Part shown: piece after piece, positions 43,426 to 52,612 of the stretch
How positions within the stretch are numbered: the first letter of the stretch is position 1
Layout: every line of letters starts with the position of its first letter
NCBI RefSeq assembly: GCF_000379105.1
Contig: NZ_KB900609.1
Coordinates: 2,530,365-2,594,364, forward strand
Length of the DNA: 64,000 bases
Direction: 5' to 3'
DNA from: Methylobacterium sp. WSM2598
GTDB taxonomy: Bacteria > Pseudomonadota > Alphaproteobacteria > Rhizobiales > Beijerinckiaceae
The notes under the pieces: generated by a model
Database searches by the model: none
What the model was told of the DNA's origin: nothing
The model's input: the letters and a program-made list of their open reading frames with translations, nothing else
Program-made: the position numbers and the translations under genes

Positions 43426-44284
43426 GGGCGGCGCTCGGTCCGGATCGGGACCCGGCCGCCGGACCCTGGGCGCCGTGCTGATCGCAGCCGCGCTGATCGG
43501 GGCCAGCGTCGGGGCCGGAGATTCCGCGGCGGCGCTCGACGCCGCCGCGCGCACCCCCGTGCCGGCGGGCGGCTACCGCAACGTGCGCGAGGCCGTGCGC
43601 TCGGGCGTGCGCGACTACAATGCCGGCGACAAGGAGGGCGCGGCGCGCGCCCTCGAATACGCGGCGGGCCAGGGCCACGCCCTCGCCCTGTGGAAGCTCG
43701 GCCGCATGTACGCGGAGGGCGACGGCGTCCCCCACGACGATCTCAAGGCCTTCGAGTTCTTCTCGAAGATCGCCGACGAGAACGCCGATGACGGGCCCGA
43801 TTCCGCCAACGCCACCGTGGTGGCGAGCGCCTTCACGGCGCTCGGCCGCTACTTCCTGGACGGGATCAAGGGCTCCTACGTCCAGCCGAACGTCGAGCGC
43901 GCCTACGAGATGTTCAACTACGCGGCCTCGTATTACGGGGACCCGAACGCGCAGTACAATCTCGCCCGGCTCTACCTCGACGGAACGGGCGTGGCGCAGG
44001 ACACGCGGCAGGCGGCGCGCTGGTTCAACCTCGCGGCCGAGAAGGGCCACCCGGCCGCGCAAGCCCTCCTCGGCCAGATGCTGATGAACGGCCAGGGCGT
44101 GCCGGTGCAGCGGGCGCGCGGGCTCGCCTGGCTGACGCTCGCCCGCGACGCCGTCGAGGGCCCCAAGGATCAGTGGATCGTGACCCTGCAGGAGCAGGCG
44201 CTCGCCTCGGCGAGCGAGCGCGACCGGGCCGAGGCGCAGGCGCAGGTGGACGGGTTCTACCGCCGCAGCGCGCGGGCGCGCTGA
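43418..44284 (+). CDS. ExoR-like Sel1-repeat periplasmic protein
   Basis: About 288 residues; the start overlaps the ilvD stop. A hydrophobic export segment (LGAVLIAAALIGASVGAG) precedes Sel1 repeats: ALALWKLGRMYAEGDGVPHD, PNAQYNLARLYLDGTGVAQD, PAAQALLGQMLMNGQGVPVQ. The first repeats resemble ExoR of Rhizobiales, a periplasmic inhibitor of the ExoS-ChvI two-component system that controls polysaccharide and flagella. That role is inferred from similarity; no exoS/chvI lies in view. Confidence 0.85.
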   Translation: MCEGGARSGSGPGRRTLGAVLIAAALIGASVGAGDSAAALDAAARTPVPAGGYRNVREAVRSGVRDYNAGDKEGAARALEYAAGQGHALALWKLGRMYAEGDGVPHDDLKAFEFFSKIADENADDGPDSANATVVASAFTALGRYFLDGIKGSYVQPNVERAYEMFNYAASYYGDPNAQYNLARLYLDGTGVAQDTRQAARWFNLAAEKGHPAAQALLGQMLMNGQGVPVQRARGLAWLTLARDAVEGPKDQWIVTLQEQALASASERDRAEAQAQVDGFYRRSARAR

Positions 44285-44338
44285 GGCGGCCGCCCGGCTC
44301 CGCATCTCCCGCCCGGTCGCGCCGCACGAGAGAAGCGC

Positions 44339-44432
44339 CCGATCACGGTGCAACCGGACGCTGCTCTCGGTCCGTGATCGTGCCGCATCGTCCTCGACGA
44401 ACCGGCATCCGCGTCGTCGGAAAATGCTCTAG
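44339..44432. repeat. dispersed repeat family 2, inverted copy
   Basis: It contains CGACGAACCGGCAT and CGTCGTCGGAAAATGCTCTAG-type bases (the final TAG side split off here), i.e. the 38.3 kb element read on the other strand. GATCACGG (44341) and CCGTGATC (44372) form an 8-bp stem. The element lies between convergent genes and its CTAG end gives the stop of the GST gene. Confidence 0.82.
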
Positions 44433-45052
44433 CCGTTGCGCGCCGCGACCGCGGCCGTGAACGCGCGCCGCTCCAGGATCCCGGCGAGCCAGCCGGCGAG
44501 GCGGGGGAAGCGCTCCGCATCCACCTCCTCACCGGCGAGGCGCAGGTTCACGAAGCCGGTGGCGACCGCGATGTCGGCGAGGCTGAACGCGTCGCCGACG
44601 AGGAAGGGCCCGGAGATCTGCGTCTCCAGGTAGCCGAACAGCCGCGGCTGCTCCTCGTCGATCGCCCGGCGGGCGACCGCCTCGTCGCCCGGCAGCTTCA
44701 GCACCTTGGGCCGCAGCACGCGGTGCACGAAGGGGCGCAGCAGCGGCCCCATCAGCTCCGTGTCGGCGAACTTGTCGAACCAGACCGCCCGGCCACGCGC
44801 CCGCGGCTCCGCCGGGAGCAGCGCCGGCCCCGGATAGGCCGCGTCGAGGTAGTGCAGGATCGCGGAGGAATCGGCGATGCGGAAATCCCCGTCGCACAGG
44901 GCCGGGATCTTGCCGAGCGGGCTCGACGCCCGGAACTCCGTGTCAGGATCGTGGAAGCGGAGCGGGACGTGCTCGAAATCGAGCCCCTTCTCGAACAGCC
45001 CGACCAGCACCTTGCGCACGAAGGGCGACACGCTGCTGCCGTAGAGCTTCAC
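44429..45052 (-). CDS. glutathione S-transferase family protein
   Basis: 207 residues. Thioredoxin-like N-domain: MKLYGSSVSPFVRKVLVGLF, then ASSPLGKIPALCDGDFRIAD (cis-Pro and GSH-binding loop) and SSAILHYLDAAYPG. Helical C-domain with GPFLVGDAFSLADIAVATGF. A cytoplasmic GSH-dependent detoxification enzyme of unknown substrate. It stands alone, 97 bp downstream of the siderophore genes on the same strand, with no link to them evident. Confidence 0.93.
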   Translation of the reverse strand: MKLYGSSVSPFVRKVLVGLFEKGLDFEHVPLRFHDPDTEFRASSPLGKIPALCDGDFRIADSSAILHYLDAAYPGPALLPAEPRARGRAVWFDKFADTELMGPLLRPFVHRVLRPKVLKLPGDEAVARRAIDEEQPRLFGYLETQISGPFLVGDAFSLADIAVATGFVNLRLAGEEVDAERFPRLAGWLAGILERRAFTAAVAARNG

Positions 45053-45149
45053 GGCCTTCCTCCCTCTGGGGAGCCGGGAGACTATCAGGTGACCCGGCCC
45101 GAAGGCGAGCGACGAGGCCGATGGCGCGCCGTCGCGGCCGCGACCGGCC

Positions 45150-46478
45150 TCACTCCTCCGCGCAGGACGCGTCGACGCGCCAGGCCCGCTCGGGCGGGCC
45201 GGACCACGCGACGGGCGATGGGCCTTGAGCGAGGTCGAAGCAGGGGCGCCCCGCGAGCGCGTTGACGATCACCGCGCTGCGCCACGCCATCAGGCTCAGC
45301 TGCGGCTCGGCGATCCCGTGGCTCGTCAGCCCGGCATTGAGCGCGAAGATCCGGCAATGGTCGGGCCCGTCCCAGCGGATCGCGAAATCCGCGGAGGGCT
45401 GCGGGCGCCCGTCCGCGTCGAGGGCGAGCCGGTGCCGGATCGGGGCGAGGCAGTCGGGCAGGGCGTAGCGGTAGCCGGTCGCGAGGATGACCACCTCCGT
45501 GCGAAGCACCTCGATCCCCCCGTCGAAGCCGTTGCGCATCACGAGCCGCGGGACGCCCCCGGTCGCGTCCGCGTCGCGCACGTCGCGGTGCGGCAGGAGG
45601 CCGACCGCGGGCCCCTCCGGCTCCAGGTGCCGCAGGGCGTAGAGCCGGCGGTAGAGCGCCCGCAGGGTCTCGGCCGAGATGCCGTCCCCGGCGAGCTTCT
45701 GGCGGGCCACGATGGCCCGCCGCCGCGGCTCCGGCAGGTCGCGGAAGCGCTCCACGTAGTGCGGGGTGAACACTTCGTTGGTGAAGGGGGTCGCGTCGAG
45801 GGGGAGGAAGTTCGGGCGCCGGCTGATCCAGTCCACCCGCGCGGGCGCGTCGCGGCCCCGCCCGAGAAGGTCGAGGACGACCTCCGCCCCGCTCTGGCCG
45901 CCGCCCACCACCGCGACGCGCCGGCCGGCCGTGCGATCGAGGGCGAAGGCGGCCTTCGAGGCGTGGAACCATTGCGGCTCCGGCAGCTTCGCGGCGAAGT
46001 CCGGAACCGCCGGACGCAGGCCGACGCCGAGCGCGAGGTTGCGCGCGCGCACGGGCCCGCCGGCCCGCGGACCGTCGCAGGCGAGCACGAAGCTGTCCTG
46101 CGCGAAGGTCACCTCGCGCACCGCCGTGCCGAAGCGCAGGGACGGCAGCCGCGCCGCCACCCAGGCGAGGTACCGGGCGAATTCCCGGCGCGGAACCTCG
46201 GCGAAATCGGCGTTCAGGAACTCGTAGAAGCGCTTCTGCGCCACGAGGTAGGCCATGAAGCTCCACGGGCTCGTCGGGTTCGTCGCCGTGACGAGGTCCT
46301 TCAAGAAGGAGGTCTGCAGGCTCACCCCCGGCAGCATCATGCCGGGGTGCCAGTCGAAGGCCGGCTCGCGCTCGAAGAAGCGCGCGTCGAGGTCGCCGAC
46401 CGCGTCGGCCTGGGCCGCGAGACTGAGGTTGAAGGGACCGATGCCGATGCCGGCGAGATCCAGCGGAGATCCGGTCAC
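45150..46478 (-). CDS. iucD: L-lysine N6-monooxygenase, IucD-like (siderophore biosynthesis)
   Basis: 442 residues from a GTG start that overlaps the previous stop (GTGA). FAD site at AGIGIGPFNLSLAAQ, substrate region FDWHPGMMLPGVSLQTSFLK, NADPH site AVVGGGQSGAEVVLDLL, and a C-terminal ILATGYRYALP and HGIAEPQLSLMAWRSA closely like IucD of aerobactin clusters. It hydroxylates the side-chain amine of lysine (or, less likely, ornithine) as the first step toward the hydroxamate. It is the last gene of the four-gene run. Confidence 0.93.
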   Translation of the reverse strand: MTGSPLDLAGIGIGPFNLSLAAQADAVGDLDARFFEREPAFDWHPGMMLPGVSLQTSFLKDLVTATNPTSPWSFMAYLVAQKRFYEFLNADFAEVPRREFARYLAWVAARLPSLRFGTAVREVTFAQDSFVLACDGPRAGGPVRARNLALGVGLRPAVPDFAAKLPEPQWFHASKAAFALDRTAGRRVAVVGGGQSGAEVVLDLLGRGRDAPARVDWISRRPNFLPLDATPFTNEVFTPHYVERFRDLPEPRRRAIVARQKLAGDGISAETLRALYRRLYALRHLEPEGPAVGLLPHRDVRDADATGGVPRLVMRNGFDGGIEVLRTEVVILATGYRYALPDCLAPIRHRLALDADGRPQPSADFAIRWDGPDHCRIFALNAGLTSHGIAEPQLSLMAWRSAVIVNALAGRPCFDLAQGPSPVAWSGPPERAWRVDASCAEE

Positions 46479-48310
46479 TGTGCGCGCGCTCCTGCGGCTG
46501 CGGCCTGCTCGGCCCGGTGGAGGGGGTTGAGGAGGGGGCTGCCCGTCCGCGGGACGGGACGCTGGCTCGACGCGCCGTAGCCGAGGGCGAGGCGCACGCG
46601 GTTGATGCACACGCGCGGCACCGTCGGCGCGAAGAGGTCGAAGAGGGCGAAGCGTCCGGCGAGGTCGGGATGGGCCGCCTGGTAGCGGCGCAGCACCCGG
46701 GCGAGCGCCGCGTAGAACCGGATCTCCGGGAGACCGTCGTGCTGGGCGAGCGCGTCCGAGACGAAGCGCAGCACGCTCGCGAAGTGCCCCGTCTGGAGGT
46801 GCTGCAGGAGGTGCGCGGCGGGCCGGCGCAGCAGCGTCTCGCGCACGCCCTCGGGCAGGTCCCCCACCTCCGGGAAATCCTGGTCGACGAGGTCGCAATC
46901 GCCCTGGAAATCCTTGAGCGCGACCCCGCAGGGCACCGCGTCCCGCAGCACCAGGGTCACGTTCTGGCCGTGCGCGACGAAGCCGACGCCGTAGCGGCAC
47001 AGGAAGTGGTAGAGCGGCACCGCGACGCGCGCGAACAGGCGCTCCAGCCACGCCTCCGCCCCGAGGCCGGACCTGGCGACGAGCGCGCTCACGAGCGGCC
47101 GTCCGTCCGCGCCCCGCTTGGTCAGCGCGCCCATCATCAGCGCCTGCTCGCCCGCGCCGAGCCGCGCCGCGACGGCGTCGCGCCAGATCGCGCCGAGCAT
47201 CTCCCGGTGCTGATAGGGCGCGTCCGCCACCCGCTCGTGGACGGGGTGCGGGTAGAAGGCGCCGGCGCGCTCGCGCAGGACGATCGTGCCGGCGAGCGCC
47301 GGGTCGCGCGCCGCCCGCTCGGCGAGCCAGCCCGAGAGGGCCGGGCCGATCGCCATGTACTTGCCGGGCACGCCGCGCCACGCCGAGGTGTTGAGCACCG
47401 TCAGCGCGAGCTTCACGTCGAGGCGCGCGGCCGGGTCGCTGCCGGCCAGGGTGCGCAGCGATTGCTGCGGCAGGAAGGGGCTGCCGAAGACCCCCAGGGG
47501 AACGAGGCGCCCCGCCGCGATCTCGCCCGCGAACTGGAACGCGATCACCCGGTCCCACTGCCAGGGATGGATCGGCAGGAGCAGGAACCGGTCGAGCCCG
47601 AGCCCTCGCGTCCGGCAGGCCTGCGCGAGGCGCGCCCGCTCGGCGGGGTCGAGGGCGTCGGCGACGAGCGCCGCCTCGTCGAGGCCCGGCTCCAGCGTCA
47701 GGCGGCAGGCCGCGCGGTCGGCGGCGGCCCAGACGAGCCGCACGCCCGCCCGGAATTCCGGCGCGTAGGCCTCGAAATCCGCCAAGCCCCAGCCGATCCG
47801 GCCCTTGCTCGCCGGGGCCTTCGGGTGCCCGTCGAGGACTTGCTGCACCATCCGCTCGGGCAGGGCGAGGAGGTCGGCCCCCTCGCCCGCGGCGGCGATC
47901 CGAGCGTCGGCCGCGAGCGTGCTGTACAGTTCCTGCACGTAGGTGCAGAGGGTGTCGGGCGCGATGCCGAGCGGCTCGCGCGCGTCGACCAAGAATCCCG
48001 GCGCGTCCCCGGCCGGGACCGGCCGCCCGCCCTCCTCGCGCAGGAGGCTCTCCGGGTCGATCGCGAGGTTGCCCCAGATCCGGCGCGCGGCGGTGAAGCG
48101 GTAGGCGACGCCGCCCGGCAGGCGCAGCGCCCAGCGCGTGCCCGCCGCGTCGGTCGGCTCCGGCGCGAGCGCCTCCTCGAAGGCGAGTTCGCTGATCGCC
48201 TTGGCGATCACCGCGCGGTTGAGGCGCAGCCACAGCGCGGCGCCGCCCGGCAGCGGGCCGAGGCCGGGCCCGCGCTGCCCCTCCGGCGGGCGCGGCACGC
48301 CCGCGCTCAC
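46475..48310 (-). CDS. iucC: NIS siderophore synthetase, IucC-like
   Basis: 611 residues from GTG. IucA/IucC fold: GHPKAPASKGRIGWG (phosphate-binding His-Pro-x-x-Lys), LLLPIHPWQWDRVIAFQF (HPWQ, 248-251), LKLALTVLNTSAWRGVPGKY-like citrate/ATP loop and the FhuF-like C-terminal part ending near CINRVRLALGYG. It joins a hydroxamate amine to a carboxyl of the citryl intermediate using ATP. It overlaps iucB and iucD by 4 bp on each side. The first ~25 residues are Pro/Gly-rich and non-conserved. Confidence 0.92.
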   Translation of the reverse strand: MSAGVPRPPEGQRGPGLGPLPGGAALWLRLNRAVIAKAISELAFEEALAPEPTDAAGTRWALRLPGGVAYRFTAARRIWGNLAIDPESLLREEGGRPVPAGDAPGFLVDAREPLGIAPDTLCTYVQELYSTLAADARIAAAGEGADLLALPERMVQQVLDGHPKAPASKGRIGWGLADFEAYAPEFRAGVRLVWAAADRAACRLTLEPGLDEAALVADALDPAERARLAQACRTRGLGLDRFLLLPIHPWQWDRVIAFQFAGEIAAGRLVPLGVFGSPFLPQQSLRTLAGSDPAARLDVKLALTVLNTSAWRGVPGKYMAIGPALSGWLAERAARDPALAGTIVLRERAGAFYPHPVHERVADAPYQHREMLGAIWRDAVAARLGAGEQALMMGALTKRGADGRPLVSALVARSGLGAEAWLERLFARVAVPLYHFLCRYGVGFVAHGQNVTLVLRDAVPCGVALKDFQGDCDLVDQDFPEVGDLPEGVRETLLRRPAAHLLQHLQTGHFASVLRFVSDALAQHDGLPEIRFYAALARVLRRYQAAHPDLAGRFALFDLFAPTVPRVCINRVRLALGYGASSQRPVPRTGSPLLNPLHRAEQAAAAGARAQ

Positions 48311-49371
48311 AGCGGCACCTCGCGGAAGAACCGCTCGCGCTCGCAGCAGACCAGCGCCGCGCGCTTGTGCGGGAAGTCGAACTCCTTCAGCACCGCGTAG
48401 GCCGTGGTGGCGCAGTAGCTCAGCATCTTGCGGTGGGTGGCCCGGGGCTCGCCCATGATCCGGCGCGTGCGCGGCTCGTCGAGGAACAGGCAGTGGGTGA
48501 CGGCGGTGAACCACGCCTGCGTGCGCGGCCGGCCGAGGTGGCGGGGATCGCCCACGAGGCCGTGCCAGCCGCGGTCGAAATCCTCCGCGTCGTAGTGGGG
48601 CCCGAGGCGATCCTCCTTCGCCCAGTAGACCTCGAAATAGGCGACCGGCTCGTCGTCGAACGCCCCGATCACGCCGTAGAGGTGCGGGTCGGCCTCCTGC
48701 TCGGCGAGGTAGCGATCGAGCGCGGCCTCGCTCCCGGCGAGGTCCCAGTAATGGGCGACCCGCTCCTGGTTCATCCAGCCGTGGAAGAGGGCGAGGTCGC
48801 GACGGCGGTCGATCGCCCGCAGCGACAGCGTCGTCCCGAGGCGCGGCAGCCAGCGCCGGTAGAAGGTGCCGGTCGGCCGCGGGGGCCGCAGCGGGCGCCC
48901 CTGCGCCGATCCGGGGGCCGCGCGCAGGAGCGGGTAGGCCGTCGCGGCGGGCCGGCCCCAGAGGAGCGGCAGCTGGTGGAAGGCCGCGCGGTCAACGAGC
49001 GCCTCGCCCTCGCGGCGGTCGGTCGCGAGCCCGAGCAGCGCGGGGCCGTCGGCGACGCGCAGGCGCACCGCCCCGGGGCAGCGCTGGAAGGCCGCCTCGG
49101 CGAGCACCGCCACGAGGTCCGCGTCGTCCGGGTGGGTCCCGAGCGGGGCGTCGAGGACGAGGCGGGCCGTGTCGCTCCCGTCGGGGCGCAGCTCCGCCCC
49201 GCCGAGGGGCGCGCCCTCCCGCCGCGCCGTGAGCCGCGCGGCATTCGCGTCGCTCGGCTCGCACAGGACCGCGATCATCCCCTCCCGCCGGGCCGGCCAG
49301 TGCCGGCTCGTCGCGGCCGCGACGTCGAGGGCGAGCCCGGCCCCGGCCGCGATCCTTCCCTGCACGGTCAC
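48307..49371 (-). CDS. iucB: GNAT N-acyltransferase for hydroxylysine, IucB-like
   Basis: 354 residues from GTG. The C-terminal ~180 residues are a GNAT domain of the siderophore type: TTLSLRAIDRRRDLALFHGW, MNQERVAHYWDLAGSE, AYFEVYWAKEDRLGPHYDAE, then RIMGEPRATHRKMLSYC and FPHKRAALVCCERERFF. It acetylates the N-hydroxylated amine to give the hydroxamate. The N-terminal half is diverged, as in other IucB/AlcB proteins. It lies 1 bp after the iucA stop. Confidence 0.9.
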   Translation of the reverse strand: MTVQGRIAAGAGLALDVAAATSRHWPARREGMIAVLCEPSDANAARLTARREGAPLGGAELRPDGSDTARLVLDAPLGTHPDDADLVAVLAEAAFQRCPGAVRLRVADGPALLGLATDRREGEALVDRAAFHQLPLLWGRPAATAYPLLRAAPGSAQGRPLRPPRPTGTFYRRWLPRLGTTLSLRAIDRRRDLALFHGWMNQERVAHYWDLAGSEAALDRYLAEQEADPHLYGVIGAFDDEPVAYFEVYWAKEDRLGPHYDAEDFDRGWHGLVGDPRHLGRPRTQAWFTAVTHCLFLDEPRTRRIMGEPRATHRKMLSYCATTAYAVLKEFDFPHKRAALVCCERERFFREVPL

Positions 49372-49372
49372 C

Positions 49373-51139
49373 TCAGCGCCCCGCGATCGGGTTGGGGAGC
49401 GGCACGTATTCCGCGAGCGGGTCGGTGACCTGGGTGTTCTCGTCGATGTCGCGCAAGCCGATCATGAAGTTTCCCTTGCTGTCCAGGGTCGGGCTGGTGA
49501 GGAGGTGGTCGAGGCAGGTGCGGTCGCGCAGCGGCCCCGCGGCGAGCTCCGCGAGGACGTCCCGCAGGAGGCCGATCAGGTCGGACTCGGCGGCGAGCCC
49601 CGCGAGCGCGAGGGCGCCGACGACCGAGAACAGGCTGTTGACGACGAGGTAGTAGCCCATGATGCGGGCCGCCTCCGGCGCGCCGAACAGGTGGCCGGCC
49701 TCGAAGGCGAGCCCCGGGGCGGCCGCGCGCAGGGCCGGCAGGGCCTCGCGCACGTAGCCCGTGCCCTGGCAGTCGCGGAACCAGGCCCGGTCGGGCCAGC
49801 CCCCGCTCAGGCCGAGCACGAGGTTCTGCTGGTGCGCGCCGAAGAGCAGGCCCTCGTCCGCCTGCAGGACCAGGAGCGGGGCGACCGCGACCTCGAGGAA
49901 GCGCCGGAACCAGCGCGGTGCCACGCTCTCCGGGGCGGTCCCCTCGCGGGCCGCGACGCGGCGGATCGTGAGGGAGAGCCCGCTCTCGCGCCCGTCCGGC
50001 CCGACCTCGCACAGGGCCGCCAGGACCGCGGCCGGTCCCGCCCCCTCGCGGAAGGGGTTGTCGCGCAGGACCACCATGGTCTGCGGCAGCGCCGTCCCGT
50101 CCTCGCGCCGCAGCAGGAGGTAGGCCGGCTCGCCGAGGACCCGGAACCGGGGAAAGCGCGCGGCGACGCGCTCGCCCACCGGGCCGGCGAGCAGCCGGTC
50201 CACCACGAGGCCGCGCTCCCCCTCGGCCGGCCGGATCACCCGGGCCGAGTTGGTGAGGCGCAGGGACAGCGAGACCTTCAGCATGAAGGCCGCGCCCGGG
50301 GCGTAGAGGCTGCGCAGGGACGAGGTCGCGAACCAGGAGGCGCCGGCCTCGCCGTGGTCGACGACGAGCCCGGCCCGCATCAGCGCCCCGACCTCCGGAT
50401 CGAGGGCGAGGCGCGCCGCCTGCCAGGGATGCATCGGCAGCAGCACCCGCCCCTCCGCCTCCTCCAGGATCCGGGTCGGAAAGACGGGATCCTCCTCGGC
50501 GAGATCCCGGACCAGCGCGGCGGCTTTCCGGGCGCGGGAGGCGCCCTGCGCCACGCACCAGGGCGCGGCCGACCACCAGCGCAGGGAGAAGCCCCGGCCG
50601 TATTCGGGCGCGTAGCGGCGCGCATCCGCGCGGGTGAACTCGTCCCGGCTGCGCGGCGTCGGGTGGACCGAGTGGCCGAAGCGCAGCGCCTGCTCGCCCT
50701 CCAGGAAGGCGGGGTCGCGCTCCCGGAAGGCGCCCCCGGGGGCGGCCGGGTCCGCCAGGAGGTCGGCCGTCTCCTCGAGGCTGTGGAGCACCCGCCGCAG
50801 GAAGGTCACCGCCCTGGTGCGATGCGCCCTTCCGGCAATCGCCGGCTCGCCCGTCACCATGGCGGCGAATTCGGGCAGGCCCAGCGCGCGCGGCGGCAGG
50901 CCCGGTCGGTGCTCGCGGAGCGGCAGCCGGAAGGCGTGCTGCCCGACCCGCGACAGGTGCGCCACCTCCACCTCGACCTGCGTCCCGCGCGCCGGCAGCG
51001 GGACGCGCACCACGACCGGCGCGCCCTCGCCATCGCCGTGCAGCGACCAGCCGGACCATTCCCGCATCAGGCTGTTCAGGAAGCACCGCGTCGCGACCCG
51101 GCACGCCTCGCCGCCGGATCGCGGTCCGAGTTCATCCAT
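49373..51139 (-). CDS. iucA: NIS siderophore synthetase, IucA-like
   Basis: 588 residues; the start is MDELGPRSGGEACRVATRCF. Family marks: GEQALRFGHSVHPTPRSRDE, LLPMHPWQAARL (HPWQ at 237-240), FMLKVSLSLRLTNSARVI, and LLFGAHQQNLVLGL in the C-terminal half. It activates citrate and condenses it with the first hydroxamate. The order IucA-IucB-IucC-IucD is that of classical aerobactin operons. The promoter lies in the AT-rich gap to the divergent MFS gene. Confidence 0.92.
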   Translation of the reverse strand: MDELGPRSGGEACRVATRCFLNSLMREWSGWSLHGDGEGAPVVVRVPLPARGTQVEVEVAHLSRVGQHAFRLPLREHRPGLPPRALGLPEFAAMVTGEPAIAGRAHRTRAVTFLRRVLHSLEETADLLADPAAPGGAFRERDPAFLEGEQALRFGHSVHPTPRSRDEFTRADARRYAPEYGRGFSLRWWSAAPWCVAQGASRARKAAALVRDLAEEDPVFPTRILEEAEGRVLLPMHPWQAARLALDPEVGALMRAGLVVDHGEAGASWFATSSLRSLYAPGAAFMLKVSLSLRLTNSARVIRPAEGERGLVVDRLLAGPVGERVAARFPRFRVLGEPAYLLLRREDGTALPQTMVVLRDNPFREGAGPAAVLAALCEVGPDGRESGLSLTIRRVAAREGTAPESVAPRWFRRFLEVAVAPLLVLQADEGLLFGAHQQNLVLGLSGGWPDRAWFRDCQGTGYVREALPALRAAAPGLAFEAGHLFGAPEAARIMGYYLVVNSLFSVVGALALAGLAAESDLIGLLRDVLAELAAGPLRDRTCLDHLLTSPTLDSKGNFMIGLRDIDENTQVTDPLAEYVPLPNPIAGR

Positions 51140-51304
51140 CGGAAAGCACCCCGTATCGCTGCGCAATGCCGCCCATCTAGCTGAAACTAGCCGCGTGTCG
51201 AGCAAAAAAACACTTTGTGATTGTTCTAGATAGAATTATTACGACTTGATGTTTACGTTGCGTCTGACTATGGGATGCGCGGCGCGAGCGGGCGGAGGCG
51301 TGCG
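51140..51304. promoter_or_regulatory. divergent siderophore promoter with an inverted repeat
   Basis: This gap is markedly AT-rich around 51200-51260. TTCTA-GA-TAGAA (51224-51235) is an inverted repeat roughly midway between the two starts. Iron control of both operons from here is likely (Fur/Irr/RirA-type or the AraC regulator), but the box does not match one published consensus well enough to name the regulator. Confidence 0.55.
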
Positions 51305-52612
51305 ATGGAGGATCCGACGGAGCGCGGCGCGGCGTGGCGGCTGGCCCTGGCGGTCTCCGGCGTCGGCTTCGGGCAATCGGCGCTGCTCGCCCTGGTACCG
51401 GTGGCGAGCGAGCGGACCGGGCTCGGCGGCGCGGCCATGGGGGCGCTGGCCTTCCTGGGCGCGCTCACCTTCCTGGTCGCGGCCCCGCTGTGGGGCGGCC
51501 TCGGGGCCGGGTGGCGCCTGCGCCGGCTCTGCGCGCTCCTCGGCGGCCTGATGGTGCTCGGCCACGGCCTCTTCGCCGCCGCCCTCCTGACGAAGGGCGC
51601 GGCGGCGCTCGGCCTCCTCGCCCTGTCGCGGCTCGTCCACGCGGCGGGGGCCGCCGGCGTGGTGCCGCACGCCCAGGCCGCGCTCGTGCGGCGCACGCCC
51701 GAGGCGGCGCGGCCCGCCATGCTCGGCCGGCTCGGGGCCGGGTTCTCGCTCGGGCGGATCGCCGGGTCGCTGGCGATGCTCGCGGGCGCGGCGTCCCCCG
51801 CCGCGCCCGTCCTGCTGCTGCTGGCGAGCCCGCTCGTGCTCCTCGCCGCCCCCGACTGGGCGGCGCCGGCCCGGGCGCCGGACGCGGCCGGGCGGGTGCG
51901 GCCCGGCCGGGGCGTGGCGCCGCTCCTCGCCGTCGCCTTCGCGGTCAGCTTCGCGCTCGGACAGGTCCAGATCGCGCTCGGCCTGCTCGTGCAGCAGCGC
52001 TTCGGCCTCTCCGCCGGGGCGGCCGCGGCGCTGGCGGGCTCGACCCTGGCCGCCGTCGCCCTCGCGGCGGTCGCGACGCAGCTCGTCCTCCTGCCCCGGC
52101 TCGGCCCCGGGCTCGGGCGCAACCTGCGCCGCGGCCTCGCCGCCCTGGCGGGCGGGGCCGCCGTCATGGCGGCGAGCCCGTGGCCCGGCCTCCTGGTCGT
52201 CGGCGGGGCGCTCGCCGGTGCCGGCACGGCGCTCGCGACGCCCCACTACGCCGCCTGGATCGCCGCCCGCACCGCCGGGGCCGCGCAGGCGCGCGCCGCC
52301 GGCTGGCTCGCGAGCGCCCACGTGGCGGGCCAGGGGGCGGGCGCGCTGGCGGGCGGCGCGGCGCTGGCGCTGGCGCCCGCCGCGCCCTTCTGGTCCTGCG
52401 CGGCGGTGGCCCTCGCCGCCCTCGCGCTCTGCCTCGGGCTGAGCGAGGAGCCCACCGGCGCCGGGACGGACGCCCCCGCGGGGCCGCGGCCGCCGGAGGA
52501 GCGCGCGCCCGCTCACCCCGCCGCCTCCCGGCCGGCGCGCCGCAGCAGGCCGACCGTCGCCGCGGTGGCGGCGCCCGAGAGCAGGGCCGCGAGGCCGAAC
52601 AGCGCGCCGTAG
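51305..52612 (+). CDS. MFS transporter, probable siderophore exporter (ShiF-like)
   Basis: 435 residues with about 12 membrane segments; the start MEDPTERGAAW has a GGCGGAGGCG ribosome site. The motif-A-like loop and GAGFSLGRIAGSLAM suit a drug/siderophore efflux MFS. Position, divergent from iucA, is like shiF next to aerobactin genes. The last ~45 residues are Arg/Pro/Ala-rich and lie over the 3' end of the opposite gene, so the natural protein tail may be non-functional read-on. Export of the siderophore is inferred from place, not shown. Confidence 0.85.
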   Translation: MEDPTERGAAWRLALAVSGVGFGQSALLALVPVASERTGLGGAAMGALAFLGALTFLVAAPLWGGLGAGWRLRRLCALLGGLMVLGHGLFAAALLTKGAAALGLLALSRLVHAAGAAGVVPHAQAALVRRTPEAARPAMLGRLGAGFSLGRIAGSLAMLAGAASPAAPVLLLLASPLVLLAAPDWAAPARAPDAAGRVRPGRGVAPLLAVAFAVSFALGQVQIALGLLVQQRFGLSAGAAAALAGSTLAAVALAAVATQLVLLPRLGPGLGRNLRRGLAALAGGAAVMAASPWPGLLVVGGALAGAGTALATPHYAAWIAARTAGAAQARAAGWLASAHVAGQGAGALAGGAALALAPAAPFWSCAAVALAALALCLGLSEEPTGAGTDAPAGPRPPEERAPAHPAASRPARRSRPTVAAVAAPESRAARPNSAP

